NCBI GenBank assembly: GCA_963783695.1
Contig: CAWAOM010000001.1
Location: 558,001-622,000 of the forward strand
Direction of reading: 5' to 3'
Source of the DNA: BM003 sp963783695
GTDB lineage: Bacteria > Pseudomonadota > Gammaproteobacteria > Steroidobacterales > BM003
Length of the DNA stretch: 64,000 nt
The position numbers and the translations under genes were made by a program. The notes beneath the pieces are model-generated. The model had not been told where the DNA came from. It did not search any database and saw only the letters and a list, made by a program, of their open reading frames with translations. The stretch's first letter is position 1; every line of letters starts with the position of its first letter. This document shows, piece after piece, positions 26,905 through 36,273 of this stretch.

Positions 26905-27777
26905 TCAGGCCGCCGTGGGCGATGCGCCGAGCGCGCGCAGGATAGAGTCGGTGTAGGACCGCGACACCGGTATCGGCTGGTCGGCTCCCTCGATGCTGAG
27001 CTTCAAACCGTGGCGGTTGCCATGGCAGGCCCTGACCCGGTGCAGATTGACAATGTAAGACCGATGGCAACGTGACAGCAGCGGCTCGTCCAGCGCGGCT
27101 TCGAGGCGTTTGAGAGAGGTGCGTATCAGGGTCCCCCGTCGAACGCCCTGATCCATATGAACCACGGCCACGTAGTTATCCTGAGATTCGAGGTATAGCA
27201 ACTGATCAAGCGCGATCGAAATATTGTCTTTCTCGTTTTCGGACGTCAGATGTACCAGTTTTTCCGAGGGCGCACCCAGTTGAATCGACCGCAATGCCAC
27301 GAACCGGGTTTTTAGTGATTCGTGCCGAATGTAGAAAATGAATCCCGCAACGGGAAACGAAATCAGCAGGCAGATATCCCTGAGGAATCCGAAATAGCTC
27401 GACCACTTCATGTCATGCCAGTTGCCCAGAAAGTTGTACTGCAGGAATGAGACCGTCGCGACCAGCACGTAAACCCAGGCCAGCCAGCCGATCATTTGTG
27501 CCTTGCCCGGGTTTTTCAGCAGCAGCGGCCGAAGCAGAAATTCGTTAATGGCAAGAGCGGTGGAAACGGCGAGGCCCACCGAGCCTATCGCCAGCAGAAA
27601 TGCCAGACTGATTTTGAAATTCGGATCGAAGTTGCTCACGCCAAAAGGCTTAAAGACGAGCAGGAACAAAGTCGTAAACAACCCGATGGATATGACGAAA
27701 ATCCACTTATAACGGGCAATACCGAAATAGTGAGTCAGGTAGTCTTCGGCGGGAGTTGCCTCGTGCATTACTGACAT
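26905..27777 (-). CDS. Membrane-bound LytTR-family transcriptional regulator
   Basis: DNA-binding regulator with four hydrophobic segments in the N-terminal half (about residues 25-150) and a C-terminal LytTR domain (LLYLESQDNYVAVVHMDQG, TSLKRLEAALDEPLLSRCHRSYIVN, IPVSRSY). Such membrane LytTR proteins replace the usual receiver domain with a sensory membrane part. The start at 27777 (MSVMHEATPAEDYL) is preferred to the longer frame from 27855; MHEATP at 27768 is also possible. It lies upstream of, and in the same direction as, the six-helix protein gene, its most likely target. Confidence 0.85.
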   Translation of the reverse strand: MSVMHEATPAEDYLTHYFGIARYKWIFVISIGLFTTLFLLVFKPFGVSNFDPNFKISLAFLLAIGSVGLAVSTALAINEFLLRPLLLKNPGKAQMIGWLAWVYVLVATVSFLQYNFLGNWHDMKWSSYFGFLRDICLLISFPVAGFIFYIRHESLKTRFVALRSIQLGAPSEKLVHLTSENEKDNISIALDQLLYLESQDNYVAVVHMDQGVRRGTLIRTSLKRLEAALDEPLLSRCHRSYIVNLHRVRACHGNRHGLKLSIEGADQPIPVSRSYTDSILRALGASPTAA

Positions 27778-28646
27778 TCGAGTTTGGTCGGGCTGCCACG
27801 GATCTGCTTCCGCCTGCTGCCCCGCAGGCAGGTCAGGGCGCTCAGCAACAGCCACGCAGCCCGGGGCAATGGCAGTGCTGCCGCATCGACAGTGTGTGCC
27901 GGCAGTGCAAAAATTCCGGATGCATCCACCACGGTAAATGGGCGCGACAGCGGCGGGCTCAGCAATGCGGCAATTCTGTGATTGGCTTTTATTACGCGCC
28001 CCTCATCGTTGCCCACCAACGGAATTACAGGATACCAAAGTATCGAGCGGGGCCCGATAAAAGGCAAACGAATCGAAGGACGAACGGGTCGAACCCGAAA
28101 CGCCGGTTCTGCATTTGTAGGATCTCCCGTTGGTAGAAAATTCTACTTCCAGGCGCGACTATTTCCCCGGGGATCTTACCGGTAGTCGGGCATAGGCCAT
28201 TCATTGTTGCCTCGAGGAATATGCGTGCACGCAGGTTGGCTCGGTCTCTGGACGACGATGCGTCCGGCGAGCGGTTCGAGGGCGTCGACCAGAGCGATCC
28301 CCCGCCAACTGGGACATGCGCCGGCTCTACAACATGTAGGCGAGCCGGCACGGCACACCCGGTCGCCCTGGAGCAGACTGATGACGAGCCGACAGCGGTT
28401 CTTCAGATCTCCTGCTTTTAGAGGGGATAGGGTGCCGGTATTCGCTTAACTGGTCTCGGTTGCCACCCGGCATTAATACTGAGACCATCCGAACACTCGA
28501 AAAGGCGCCGGACGGAACTCGCGACCTCCGCCCACGAGGACAGGAAGGCGCAAAGCCTGGGCGAGGTCCGCTGACCACCCGGTGCGGTGCCGTTTAGGTA
28601 TCAATCGAGCGCGTGGTTAGAGGCTCTCAGTACCAAGGAACTTACT
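27778..28646. other. Mostly gene-free stretch with a possible VPLPA-CTERM-like tail
   Basis: No convincing complete gene. On the minus strand an open frame 28067-27768 ends in a hydrophobic motif followed by basic residues (AALPLPRAAWLLLSAL, then GSRRK), which looks like a VPLPA/PEP-CTERM protein-sorting signal; the part before it is short and lacks a signal peptide, so it would be a remnant. The rest (28070-28640) contains only short overlapping frames with no family resemblance. Confidence 0.35.
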
Positions 28647-29219
28647 ATGAACACTCGATTCTCTGGACAGCTCGTTTCCGCCATGGTCCTTATCGCCATG
28701 ACCCTGCCGGGCGCCGCCTGGGGTGGTGCCGAGACCGGCTTCTATGCCGGCGGCAGTGTCGGCCAATCCACCATCGAGGCGGATTTCGACGGGGGTGATT
28801 TCGACGACAATGACACCGCCTGGAAGATCTTTGGTGGCTGGAACTTCGGCTGGCTGCCGTTCCTGGACGTCGGCATCGAAGGCAGTTACCGGGACTTCGG
28901 GGAGCCCAGTGATGGTTTTCTCGGGCAGAATGTTTCGGTGGAGGCCACCAGCTGGGATCTTTTCGGCTATGCCGGTCTCAAGTTCGGGCCTTTCGGCGTA
29001 TTCGGCAAAATCGGCAACTCGTGGTGGGATGCGGATGCGAAGCTGGATTCGGATATCGGCCGTTTTTCAGACAACGACAGCGGCAACGATCCCGCCTACG
29101 GGATCGGTGCGCGCTTTCAGGTCTGGTCGCTGCAGTTCCGGGCCGAATACGAGGTCTTTGACATTGCCGATACGGACGACGTGACGATGTGGTCCATCGG
29201 CGCCGCCTGGACATTCTGA
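28647..29219 (+). CDS. Small outer-membrane beta-barrel protein
   Basis: A 190-residue OmpA/opacity-type barrel. The start at 28647 has an AAGGA site and gives a signal peptide ending GAAWG/GAE. The mature protein begins ETGFYAGGSVGQSTIEADF and shows alternating aromatic/hydrophobic strands, acidic loops (DFDGGDFDDND) and a C-terminal strand ending in phenylalanine (MWSIGAAWTF), the normal recognition signal for the Bam complex. Function (porin, structural or adhesion) cannot be told. No operon partners. Confidence 0.85.
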   Translation: MNTRFSGQLVSAMVLIAMTLPGAAWGGAETGFYAGGSVGQSTIEADFDGGDFDDNDTAWKIFGGWNFGWLPFLDVGIEGSYRDFGEPSDGFLGQNVSVEATSWDLFGYAGLKFGPFGVFGKIGNSWWDADAKLDSDIGRFSDNDSGNDPAYGIGARFQVWSLQFRAEYEVFDIADTDDVTMWSIGAAWTF

Positions 29220-29452
29220 ACCCGCTTTTCGGGTCTGGCGCCGGACCGGTTCCGGCTCGTCTGACGAACCCGTTGGCGGCCAGGGCTCGCTGAGCTGCGG
29301 CCGCCGCGCCCCGGCACGACAAGGACAGCGCGGCGACGGTCTGCCGTGCGGGAGCCGGAAACCGACGGTGCCGATGTGTGGTATTTCGAAGATTGGCGCG
29401 CGGTCGCGATCGCCGACGTCGAAGGAAATGGACGGGCCGAGCCCCTGCGGTC
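29220..29452. other. Gene-free spacer after the barrel gene
   Basis: A weak hairpin (ACCCG-loop-CGGGT, 29220-29234) follows the barrel stop and may be a terminator. The rest, up to the repeat cluster, has no recognisable content. Confidence 0.4.
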
Positions 29453-29715
29453 GTTCAGTGGTGGCCGTTCAGTGGTGCCGCGTTCAGTGGTGCCGGAGGT
29501 AAACCTATGTCTATACAAACGGCTACGGTTTATTGAAGCGTTAGTCGGATAACCCGATAGGCATAAGGTTACCTTCGGCACCGTTTACCCGTTAGTCGGA
29601 TAACCCGATAGGCATAAGGTTACCTCCGGCACCATTTACCCCACGATAGGCATAAGGTTACCTCCGGCACCATTTACCCCGATAGGCATAAGGTTACCTC
29701 CGGCACCATTTACCC
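29453..29715. repeat. MITE-like element with reiterated ends
   Basis: Left end GGTGCCGGAGGTAAACC at 29489, inner sequence (ACAAACGGCTACGGTT at 29514-29530) and right end GGTTACCTTCGGCACC match the 95-bp element at 34879-34973. Here the right half (GATAGGCATAAGGTTACCTC then CGGCACCATTTACCCC) is repeated four times in tandem between 29540 and 29715, while the left end is preceded by three GTTCAGTGGTG-type iterations (29458-29491). The last right end breaks directly into the IS3 orfB fragment. Confidence 0.85.
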
Positions 29716-30009
29716 CATGAAGTCGACCGACCAGCAGCAGTTTGCAGTCGGCGGTACAACCAGTGGCTCGGGATGACGACTGGGAAGTCGGCGCTTGCCT
29801 TTGCGCCGCTTGTTCAGCTTCAGCAGGCAATACACGCGGTAAACTCGCTTGTGATTCCAGGGATGTCCTTGCCGCCGCAGTGTCTTGAACAGCTTGCCAA
29901 AGCCATAACCCGGGTGGATCTCCAGCACGGCCTGGATGGCCGAGATGACCGGTAAATCACGGTTCGTGTCCGGCCGATAGCGATACACTGATCGACTCAG
30001 GCCCAGCAT
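29710..30009 (-). pseudogene. IS3 OrfB N-terminal fragment
   Basis: Begins with the typical HTH_21-like region (MLGLSRSVYRYRPD, then IHPGYGFGKLFKTLRRQGHPWNHKRVYRVY) and stops right after WSVDFMG, just before the first catalytic aspartate region. In the intact IS it would be expressed by -1 frameshifting from orfA, with in-frame sequence (AQGISQRAACE) extending upstream to about 30090. Truncated by the MITE-like repeat. Confidence 0.82.
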
Positions 30010-30083
30010 CTCACACGCCGCTCGCTGACTGATTCCTTGCGCCTGCTGTGCGTAATCGACAAGCTCGCGCTTTGCAGCAGGCT

Positions 30084-30350
30084 TCAGAGCTTTTTTTCAA
30101 CGATATCCTTTAGCGCTTCATGCTTGAGGCTGAGATCGGCGTACATCTGCTTCAGGCGCCGGTTCTCGTCCGCGAGATCCTTCAGCTTCCGTATGTCCGC
30201 GATCTCCATGCCACCGTACTTGGCTTTCCAGTTGTAATAGGTCGCATCGGATATCCCGTACTCGCGGCAGACCTCCTTCACCTGGCGGCCGCCTTCGACC
30301 TCTTTCAGCACTCGGACAATTTCTGTCTCCTTGAATCGTGCCTTACGCAT
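30084..30350 (-). CDS. IS3-family transposase OrfA
   Basis: An 88-residue helix-turn-helix protein, complete: MRKARFKETEIVRVLKEVEG, then VCREYGISDATYYNWKAKYG and a leucine-zipper-like tail (LKDLADENRRLKQMYADLSL). It binds the IS ends in active elements; here orfB is truncated, so it has no transposase partner. Confidence 0.88.
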   Translation of the reverse strand: MRKARFKETEIVRVLKEVEGGRQVKEVCREYGISDATYYNWKAKYGGMEIADIRKLKDLADENRRLKQMYADLSLKHEALKDIVEKKL

Positions 30351-30565
30351 TTTTCGTTCTCCTTCTCAGCATCATTATGCCGGAGAACTCAAAATCTGCG
30401 TGGCGCTATGCTAAGGGAGGCTTACACCTGCAGGACTCGGTTACCTTTGCCGGACACATCCAGGTACACGCTAAATTCCTGTGCGTCCTAAAACTCATTT
30501 GCATAGAACATAGAGCGGTAGTGTTATGGTTCAGCAACTGACACCAGAATGGGCAGCGCACCGCA

Positions 30566-33061
30566 ATGATGGCGGCTATAGAATTTGTACAACTTTTAAA
30601 AAGAAATCGATTGGCAGTTTCGGTAATACTTGCTGCGGCCCTGGCTGCCTGTTCGTCCGGATTAGAAAGTAAGTCTGGCAAGATCCGATCCAGTGAATCG
30701 CTTGAACTTGAAGTCCCTGGCGCGAGGTTGATTGTCCCTGCCGGAGAATTGCCGGACGGTCTGCGCGTAATTCTGTCCGTCCAGGAGTTTGAGGCAGGCT
30801 CTGGTCCTCCAGACATCACCTCGGACATGGCGCTAACGCCTATCGTCAGTGCATCATTCGACACCACCGAGCCGGTGGTCGGCGATTTTACGTTTGAGAT
30901 TGCGCTACCGGAATCCGCGAGCGACAACATTTACGTTTTGCAACGTAGTCGTGGGGGCCTGCTGACCGACGGCATTACGGACACGGGCTGGTTGCTCGGC
31001 TTCGGCGACGTCGACAAGCGGCGTTCCGTCATGAACGTCCGTCTCGCGGCAACCGCTGAGAACATCTCCATTGTTGTTGTGGATGTCGGAGCCCAGCCAG
31101 TTTCATTGCAGCAAACGTTACAACCACCGGCGAAGTACATTGTGACTAGCGTCGGCACAATGCTCGGCATATCCGAAGCGAACGCCGAGGAAAGGGATTC
31201 TCCGTCTGGCCCCAATGTGGAATTTCTGACATCCAGGGGCTGGGTAGTGTTTTGCCAAGCAGAGACGCTTTCGAATCCCAATTCCTGTTCGTTGACGAAT
31301 ATTCAGTTGGATGCGCTTGCAAAGCTGGCTGTCGAATCATCGCAGGTGCTGGACGACCTCGGCTTTTCATTTTCGTATCTTCGGGTGTTGGACAGAGACG
31401 CTATCACCACTAGCCGCTTTCAATACGCGCTGGCGGAGTCCGAATCCACCGCCCGGATACCCGACGAATACTTCGTGCTCGTGTTCGCTAAAAATCTTGG
31501 AGATGCGGGTGTCTACGATGCCGCGAGTGGAGTTCCTTACATAAGCAGCGATGTACGAAGGACAACCATTCACGAAATCCTCCATGCTGTACAGTTCGCA
31601 AGCACAAGATATATGTACCCTCGCAACTGGTTTATAGAGGGCACCGCCGCTGCAATCGAAACGCTGGCGCCCGGTTTCAGCGACCCCGGTGGCGCTGAGC
31701 ACGGCTACCAGGGCGAGGCGAGAGACTGGTCGGTCGAATTGTCGGAAAATGGTCGCCCTGCAAGCTACCAGACCAGCGAATTCTGGCGATCGATAGACGG
31801 GTCATTGAGTTATTTGCCGGACCTTTATGCAAAACTGGACGCTGCGACACCCAATCCCGTAACAGGTAGCCCGCAAGACTATGAACTTGTCGATTCGGTA
31901 TTGCGTGGCAGAGTGAATACCGGTCTTGCCGACAGTTATTTCGACCTCATCAAGGTGCGCAGCCGGTCAGAGTCAGAGTATCCGCATTGCGAAGAAGTTG
32001 AAGCAGTTTGCGAAGATGAGGAGTGCCCGGTAGGAGACGATTTGGCCCGATACCCCGGTCCGATGGCCACACTGTGTCTGAAGGTCACCGTCAAACCTGA
32101 TGAACCGGATTGCGACAGTCCGAATTTCACTTTGAAACTTGATGGCGACAAGGCCACGCATCGGTTCATCGTCGACCGAGAGGAGCGCGAGATTGGTGAA
32201 GAAATATCGGTACCGGAGGAATTCACGCTCTGGATTGCCGATCTGGCCTTTGAGCTGTCCGACACGAGCATACCTGAGGTCGTAGTCAAAGCCGAGTGTC
32301 CACTGCCAGTTCGGATCGCGGCACAAGTACATGGCGTGTCGGTGAGAACGACAGCCGTGCTCAACTGCCCGGTGGGTTCAACAGCACCCGGTTGCCCAAT
32401 TCTCGAGGAGCGTGTCGATGATGAAGGCATTCAGCAAGTCGCGGACCTGGGAGAGCCCGTCATAAAGACCACCACCTGGCGGCGGACAGAGCCGCATACG
32501 GTTGCCACACGGAATGTGCGAACGCGCGCTGCACCGGTAGGTGGCGACCGCCAATTCTCAAAACTTCTGTTGGCGGAAGGGGCGACACATTCCACGGCGA
32601 CTGCCACGCTGAAGACATCGGTCGTCGCTAATGGAGATGAATTCGTGATCGAAGGCAGTTACCGTGTCGCGGCCAAGATGGCCGACACTGAAGGTTGGTT
32701 CGGGTCGGCCGGCGCCGAAGTCGAATACTCCGTGCAGCTTACACTGGAGATTCCGGCGAATGTCATCGTTAGCAACTGCGACCTTTTCGACATAACCGGC
32801 ACGCCGCAGGAAATTTCCAAGGGTGGTAACGAGTGCGTGTTTAGCAGCCTGCTGGACGCCGAAATGCTGGAAATCATGCAGGAAATGGATTATGAATCGC
32901 TTCTCGGTCCCGGCATGGGTCAGGACTACCAGGAAGCGGTGGCGCAGATTGGCCAGGGCGATTGGATCGTGCTCACATTGCGAGCGGAGTCTTTCGAATC
33001 CACAGAGTCCGCTGCCACAAATGCGGAAGAACAATTCCGCATCCGGGTGGTGCCCAAGTGA
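30566..33061 (+). CDS. Large HExxH zincin-like lipoprotein (paralogue C)
   Basis: An 831-residue exported lipoprotein: signal peptide with lipobox LAAC (Cys29). The N-terminal ~200 residues are a beta domain of their own. The zinc site HEILHAVQ lies at 336-343, with a probable third ligand glutamate at 358 in WFIEGTAAAIE. YQTSEFWRSI follows, as in paralogue A, then beta-rich modules with CLKVTV. It lacks the CxCxC tail of paralogues A and B but has scattered cysteines (CEEVEAVCEDEEC). Sequence similarity to A and B is limited to the peptidase core, so the relation is likely but not proven. Base composition looks less GC-rich than its neighbours. Confidence 0.72.
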   Translation: MMAAIEFVQLLKRNRLAVSVILAAALAACSSGLESKSGKIRSSESLELEVPGARLIVPAGELPDGLRVILSVQEFEAGSGPPDITSDMALTPIVSASFDTTEPVVGDFTFEIALPESASDNIYVLQRSRGGLLTDGITDTGWLLGFGDVDKRRSVMNVRLAATAENISIVVVDVGAQPVSLQQTLQPPAKYIVTSVGTMLGISEANAEERDSPSGPNVEFLTSRGWVVFCQAETLSNPNSCSLTNIQLDALAKLAVESSQVLDDLGFSFSYLRVLDRDAITTSRFQYALAESESTARIPDEYFVLVFAKNLGDAGVYDAASGVPYISSDVRRTTIHEILHAVQFASTRYMYPRNWFIEGTAAAIETLAPGFSDPGGAEHGYQGEARDWSVELSENGRPASYQTSEFWRSIDGSLSYLPDLYAKLDAATPNPVTGSPQDYELVDSVLRGRVNTGLADSYFDLIKVRSRSESEYPHCEEVEAVCEDEECPVGDDLARYPGPMATLCLKVTVKPDEPDCDSPNFTLKLDGDKATHRFIVDREEREIGEEISVPEEFTLWIADLAFELSDTSIPEVVVKAECPLPVRIAAQVHGVSVRTTAVLNCPVGSTAPGCPILEERVDDEGIQQVADLGEPVIKTTTWRRTEPHTVATRNVRTRAAPVGGDRQFSKLLLAEGATHSTATATLKTSVVANGDEFVIEGSYRVAAKMADTEGWFGSAGAEVEYSVQLTLEIPANVIVSNCDLFDITGTPQEISKGGNECVFSSLLDAEMLEIMQEMDYESLLGPGMGQDYQEAVAQIGQGDWIVLTLRAESFESTESAATNAEEQFRIRVVPK

Positions 33062-33117
33062 ACCGATAAAAGTTCGCTTGAGAAACGATCTCAAGCCTAT
33101 TCTTCAAGTCACTGGGC

Positions 33118-34188
33118 TCAATTTTCCACCAGTTCTACCCGGCGATTGAAGGCCTGTCCTTCTACCGTTGCGTTGGACGACACAGGGCTGGCATAGGACA
33201 CACCGACAGGTACCAGACGTTCTGGTGAAACCCCATATTTCGATGACAATTCGTCCACAACAGACTGTGCTCTGTTCTGAGACAATTTAAGGTTGTATTC
33301 AAAGCCACCCGCATTATCCGTGTGACCAACCACGAGCAGGTTCAGATCTGGTTGCTGTTGAATCAACTTCGCGATTTCCTGAAGTGTCGTCTCAGAGTCT
33401 TTTCTGACAGACGCGCTATCGGTATCGAAAAAGATTCCGTAGAGAGAAACACTTCCTGTCGCTGATATTTGTTGAGCCATATCACTGGCCTCGACAGTGA
33501 CCATGTTTTTCTCACGGGGTTTCCCTTCGACAATATCTACAACAGCAACTGACCGTCCTTTGAAGGCATTACAGTTGGTATAGCCAAAACTCTTGATCGT
33601 GTAAGTATGAACAGAGACATACGCCCCTACCTCAGGCAATTCCGCCGCGAGATAGCGCTGATCCGCTATATTGCCGATAGTCGCACAATAGCCTTGAGAG
33701 TACTCTTCCAGTCCCAGCCTTTCGTAAGGACGGAGAATCGTAGCCAGACTGGGTTTTTTATTAGATTTTCTGATGCCTTTTCCGGGGTCGCCACCGCATT
33801 CTTCCCGTTTGCATTCATAGAGCACGCTACCGCCCTGTGCGACGATCTCATCCTGGTAATTTCGTAAGACCTCCAAAGGTGAGCGGTCGACTGGAAGCAG
33901 ATATACAAGGCGTGTATACGGACCCTCGGCTGTTATTGATTGATCGATGGAGTACTCCAAGAGAATTCCGACAGAATCTTTTTTTTCGGCGAGTTTTGAA
34001 GTAGGAAATGTAAATTCATCAAATCTCTTTTTTTGATAAACAACGATGAAGGAATCTGCGTAACGTTTTAACAGGGGGTGATCCTCACCACCTTCGATGT
34101 CGGAAGTTGGGAGCTCTGGAATAATTACTTCAGAAAATACGTTCGATGAGATAGTCAACAGTATTGCAAATAGCATTGTTTTGATCAT
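33118..34188 (-). CDS. DUF4892/OmpA-family envelope protein
   Basis: Exported 356-residue protein. The start at 34188 leaves a GGGAAGGG ribosome site 6 bases upstream; ATG 34194 would abut it. Signal peptide residues 1-20. Residues ~20-220 resemble DUF4892. Residues ~235-355 are an OmpA C-terminal peptidoglycan-binding domain (SVSLYGIFFDTDSASVRKDS, then VVGHTDNAGG, NLKLSQNRAQSVVDEL, FNRRVELV). It probably anchors to peptidoglycan from the periplasm or outer membrane. It converges with paralogue C, ending 56 bp away. Confidence 0.85.
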   Translation of the reverse strand: MIKTMLFAILLTISSNVFSEVIIPELPTSDIEGGEDHPLLKRYADSFIVVYQKKRFDEFTFPTSKLAEKKDSVGILLEYSIDQSITAEGPYTRLVYLLPVDRSPLEVLRNYQDEIVAQGGSVLYECKREECGGDPGKGIRKSNKKPSLATILRPYERLGLEEYSQGYCATIGNIADQRYLAAELPEVGAYVSVHTYTIKSFGYTNCNAFKGRSVAVVDIVEGKPREKNMVTVEASDMAQQISATGSVSLYGIFFDTDSASVRKDSETTLQEIAKLIQQQPDLNLLVVGHTDNAGGFEYNLKLSQNRAQSVVDELSSKYGVSPERLVPVGVSYASPVSSNATVEGQAFNRRVELVEN

Positions 34189-34194
34189 TATCAT

Positions 34195-34878
34195 CCCTTC
34201 CCAGATAAGTGAGACTCGAGTTAGGTCCCTATAGTCTTTTCGACTACTTACTTGGGCCTGTCATCAGAGTTTATTCAGCAGCTTTGCAATCACTCTTGCC
34301 TGGTTACAATATACACAAAGTGATTAGAGTTAGTTCTCATTTTCCTCAATCACAAGGTTATTCAGAACGTTCATCAGTGGCGGCTCAAGCGCGTCCGTTG
34401 GTATTTCACCGAAATGACCATGTCCTGCGCACGCAGCACCCTTTATCGCATCTTTCTCACCCTGCGCTCCCTGATCCTCAGCCTCGGTCATGGCAATGAC
34501 TGGCGGGGGAGACTCGACGGACCGTGGGTTCGTCCAACGGACCGGGCGAGCAACTCAAGGTGGAGCGGCCGACGCACAAGCCGCGCGTCGGCCCGGTTCG
34601 GGACGCCTGAATATGCAGCGCTTGCGACCGAGGCTCTTGCCGGCAGGGCATCCCCTTCGACCGCCTTGATCTGGACGCTTGGGCAGAGGTCCCTAAGTCG
34701 CGCAACTGGCATAGCGCAAAGGACCAAGCATCGGAGGACTACGCATGTCACAACGGGACAGAATGTCCGCTTTGTATTTGGCGCGCCCGGCAGGATTGAC
34801 TCAGATCGCCAAAGCAAAAATGGTGTCAGGTTTATTTTTTGGTGCGTTCAGTCGGGCAGTGGTGCCTGCGGCGTCAGT
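34195..34878. other. Gene-poor stretch with possible mobile-element debris
   Basis: No intact gene. Between 34644 and 34799 one plus-strand frame reads QGIPFDRLDLDAWAEVPKSR and continues to a TGA; this resembles the end of excisionase/helix-turn-helix proteins of mobile elements, but it has no start. The longer open frame 34414-35133 crosses the repeats below and is not credible as a protein. Confidence 0.35.
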
Positions 34879-34973
34879 GGTGCCGGAGGTAACCGTATGT
34901 CCAAACAAACGGCTACGGTTCATTTACGCGTTAGCCGGATAACCCCGATAGGCATAAGGTTACCTCCGGCACC
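34879..34973. repeat. 95-bp MITE-like element with perfect 16-bp inverted ends
   Basis: GGTGCCGGAGGTAACC (34879-34894) and GGTTACCTCCGGCACC (34958-34973) are perfect inverted repeats; the inversion nearly extends inward (TATG and CATA). Related to the cluster at 29453-29715 and the solo right end at 36665-36717. No open frame inside. Confidence 0.9.
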
Positions 34974-35038
34974 GTTTACGCCCGCGGCACCGTTTACGCC
35001 CGCGGCACCGTTTACGCCCGCGGCACCGTTTACGCCCG
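34967..35038. repeat. Four tandem copies of an 18-bp unit
   Basis: CGGCACCGTTTACGCCCG is repeated four times without change, beginning inside the right end of the 95-bp element. It parallels the reiterated right ends at 29540-29715. From 35039 to 35389 nothing else is recognised. Confidence 0.92.
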
Positions 35039-35389
35039 CCACCGTGGCGGGACGGGCAGGTTCTGGCTTGCGCTTGGCTTGGGGCCGGGCGCGACGACAT
35101 TTCCGGCGCAAAGGGGAAGATTCAGGGGCCTGAATGCCGGGTGATCAGGCCGGCTCCGTCAGCATGGAGACCTCGATCTGTCGTCATCCGACGGTTTCAG
35201 CCTGCCCCAACGGTTTCGCCGCTGACATAAGGCCCATTCCACGCATTCCTGCGAAGATGAGGAGCGCCTTAAACTACCTATCCGCCCAGACGACCCGATA
35301 AAACCGAAGTCCACCTGTCATGCATCGATAATCGCACCTGGTCAAAGACTTATACTGAAAACAGAAGCTCGCTGCTGGAGGATTATCGA

Positions 35390-36049
35390 ATGCCAGCCCT
35401 TCAAAATAGTAAACACCTAGGTGGCACCATAAAATGGCCCATAGCCATTCTACTCGCCCTAATTCTTAGCGGAGTTACCGGTTGTGCCTCCTGGAAGACT
35501 GGTGCCAAAAAAAACGTTGTAGAAAACGGCATCCAGTTTGAACTTTTTAATAAGAGTAAAGATGGACGGAAACTCGGTACATTGGCCAGGGATATGGTCA
35601 TACAAGGATGGCCAGTGAGAAAAGATTTTGTCGTTTTTCATCCTGACTGGCGGCTTGATGAACTTCATCTATCTCGTGATTTCGAGCGCAATGGGATTTT
35701 TATGCCTGTTGGAACCCGAGTGTTTCCAAATGAGCAAGGTAATCCAGGGGTGGTGTGCTTCTCTCGTGATACCGAAGTTCAAGGTTACATGATCAAAGGC
35801 AATCAATCTGGCGGATATATGACCGGCTTGTACCCCAATGGAAGATTACAATGGTTTTATCCCAGAGACCCGGTAGTGTTAGATGAGATAACCTGTACTG
35901 ACAGTCTGTGGGAAGAAGTGCAACTTTATCCCGACGGAAGGTTGCGGCAGTGCAAATTGGGAAAGTCTGTATTCATAGCAGGAACCGAATACTCCTCTGG
36001 CTATGTTATCCGCCTGGATCAATCTGGAAATGTAATCGTTGCAAAGTAA
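35390..36049 (+). CDS. Hypothetical lipoprotein
   Basis: A 219-residue lipoprotein: signal with lipobox TGC at about residue 32 (SGVTGCASW). The mature part is beta-rich, with two MORN-like or toxin-repeat-like strands (GLYPNGRLQWFYP and QLYPDGRLRQCKL) and a DGRKLGTLARDM segment. Such repeats are often found in small surface proteins, but no function can be assigned. A GCTGGAGG ribosome site lies upstream. Base composition is AT-richer than the core genes. Confidence 0.65.
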   Translation: MPALQNSKHLGGTIKWPIAILLALILSGVTGCASWKTGAKKNVVENGIQFELFNKSKDGRKLGTLARDMVIQGWPVRKDFVVFHPDWRLDELHLSRDFERNGIFMPVGTRVFPNEQGNPGVVCFSRDTEVQGYMIKGNQSGGYMTGLYPNGRLQWFYPRDPVVLDEITCTDSLWEEVQLYPDGRLRQCKLGKSVFIAGTEYSSGYVIRLDQSGNVIVAK

Positions 36050-36273
36050 AGCAATGACTTTGCAAAAACCAGCAGTCAGTTATCAGAGGGGCTCGATGTT
36101 TGAAATTGCCACGTTGTAGTCAATTATGTCGAAGCGACAAACGACTGCTTTGAGATATGGACGTTTGAATCCGGGGAATAACCCTCGCTTCTAAGGTGAA
36201 TTTGACTCCCGTCAAAGGACTACTTACCTCACATATTATTTTGTAACTATTAAAGAATGGTGGAGGCTGATAC

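Larger units (their letters stand above)
29710..30360 (-). mobile_element. Truncated IS3-family insertion sequence
   Basis: Contains orfA (30350-30084) and the first part of orfB (about 30090-29710), arranged as in IS3-family elements with orfB in the -1 frame. The catalytic DDE region of orfB is missing beyond SVDFMG, where the repeat cluster begins. No second half is found on the other side of the repeat, so the element is dead. Terminal inverted repeats were not identified. Confidence 0.8.

Noticed and set aside
29540..29715. Possible CRISPR array
   Set aside because: The repeats are of unequal length (about 37-51 bp), nearly contiguous and without unique spacers; they are reiterated ends of the MITE-like element.
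34644..34799. Excisionase-like reading IPFDRLDLDAWAE
   Set aside because: Suggestive of a mobile-element helix-turn-helix protein, but too short and without a start to call a gene; mentioned only in the spacer description.
34414..35133. 239-codon open frame with APFTP repeats
   Set aside because: Its repetitive part is just the 18-bp tandem repeat read in one frame, and no start context or family similarity is seen.
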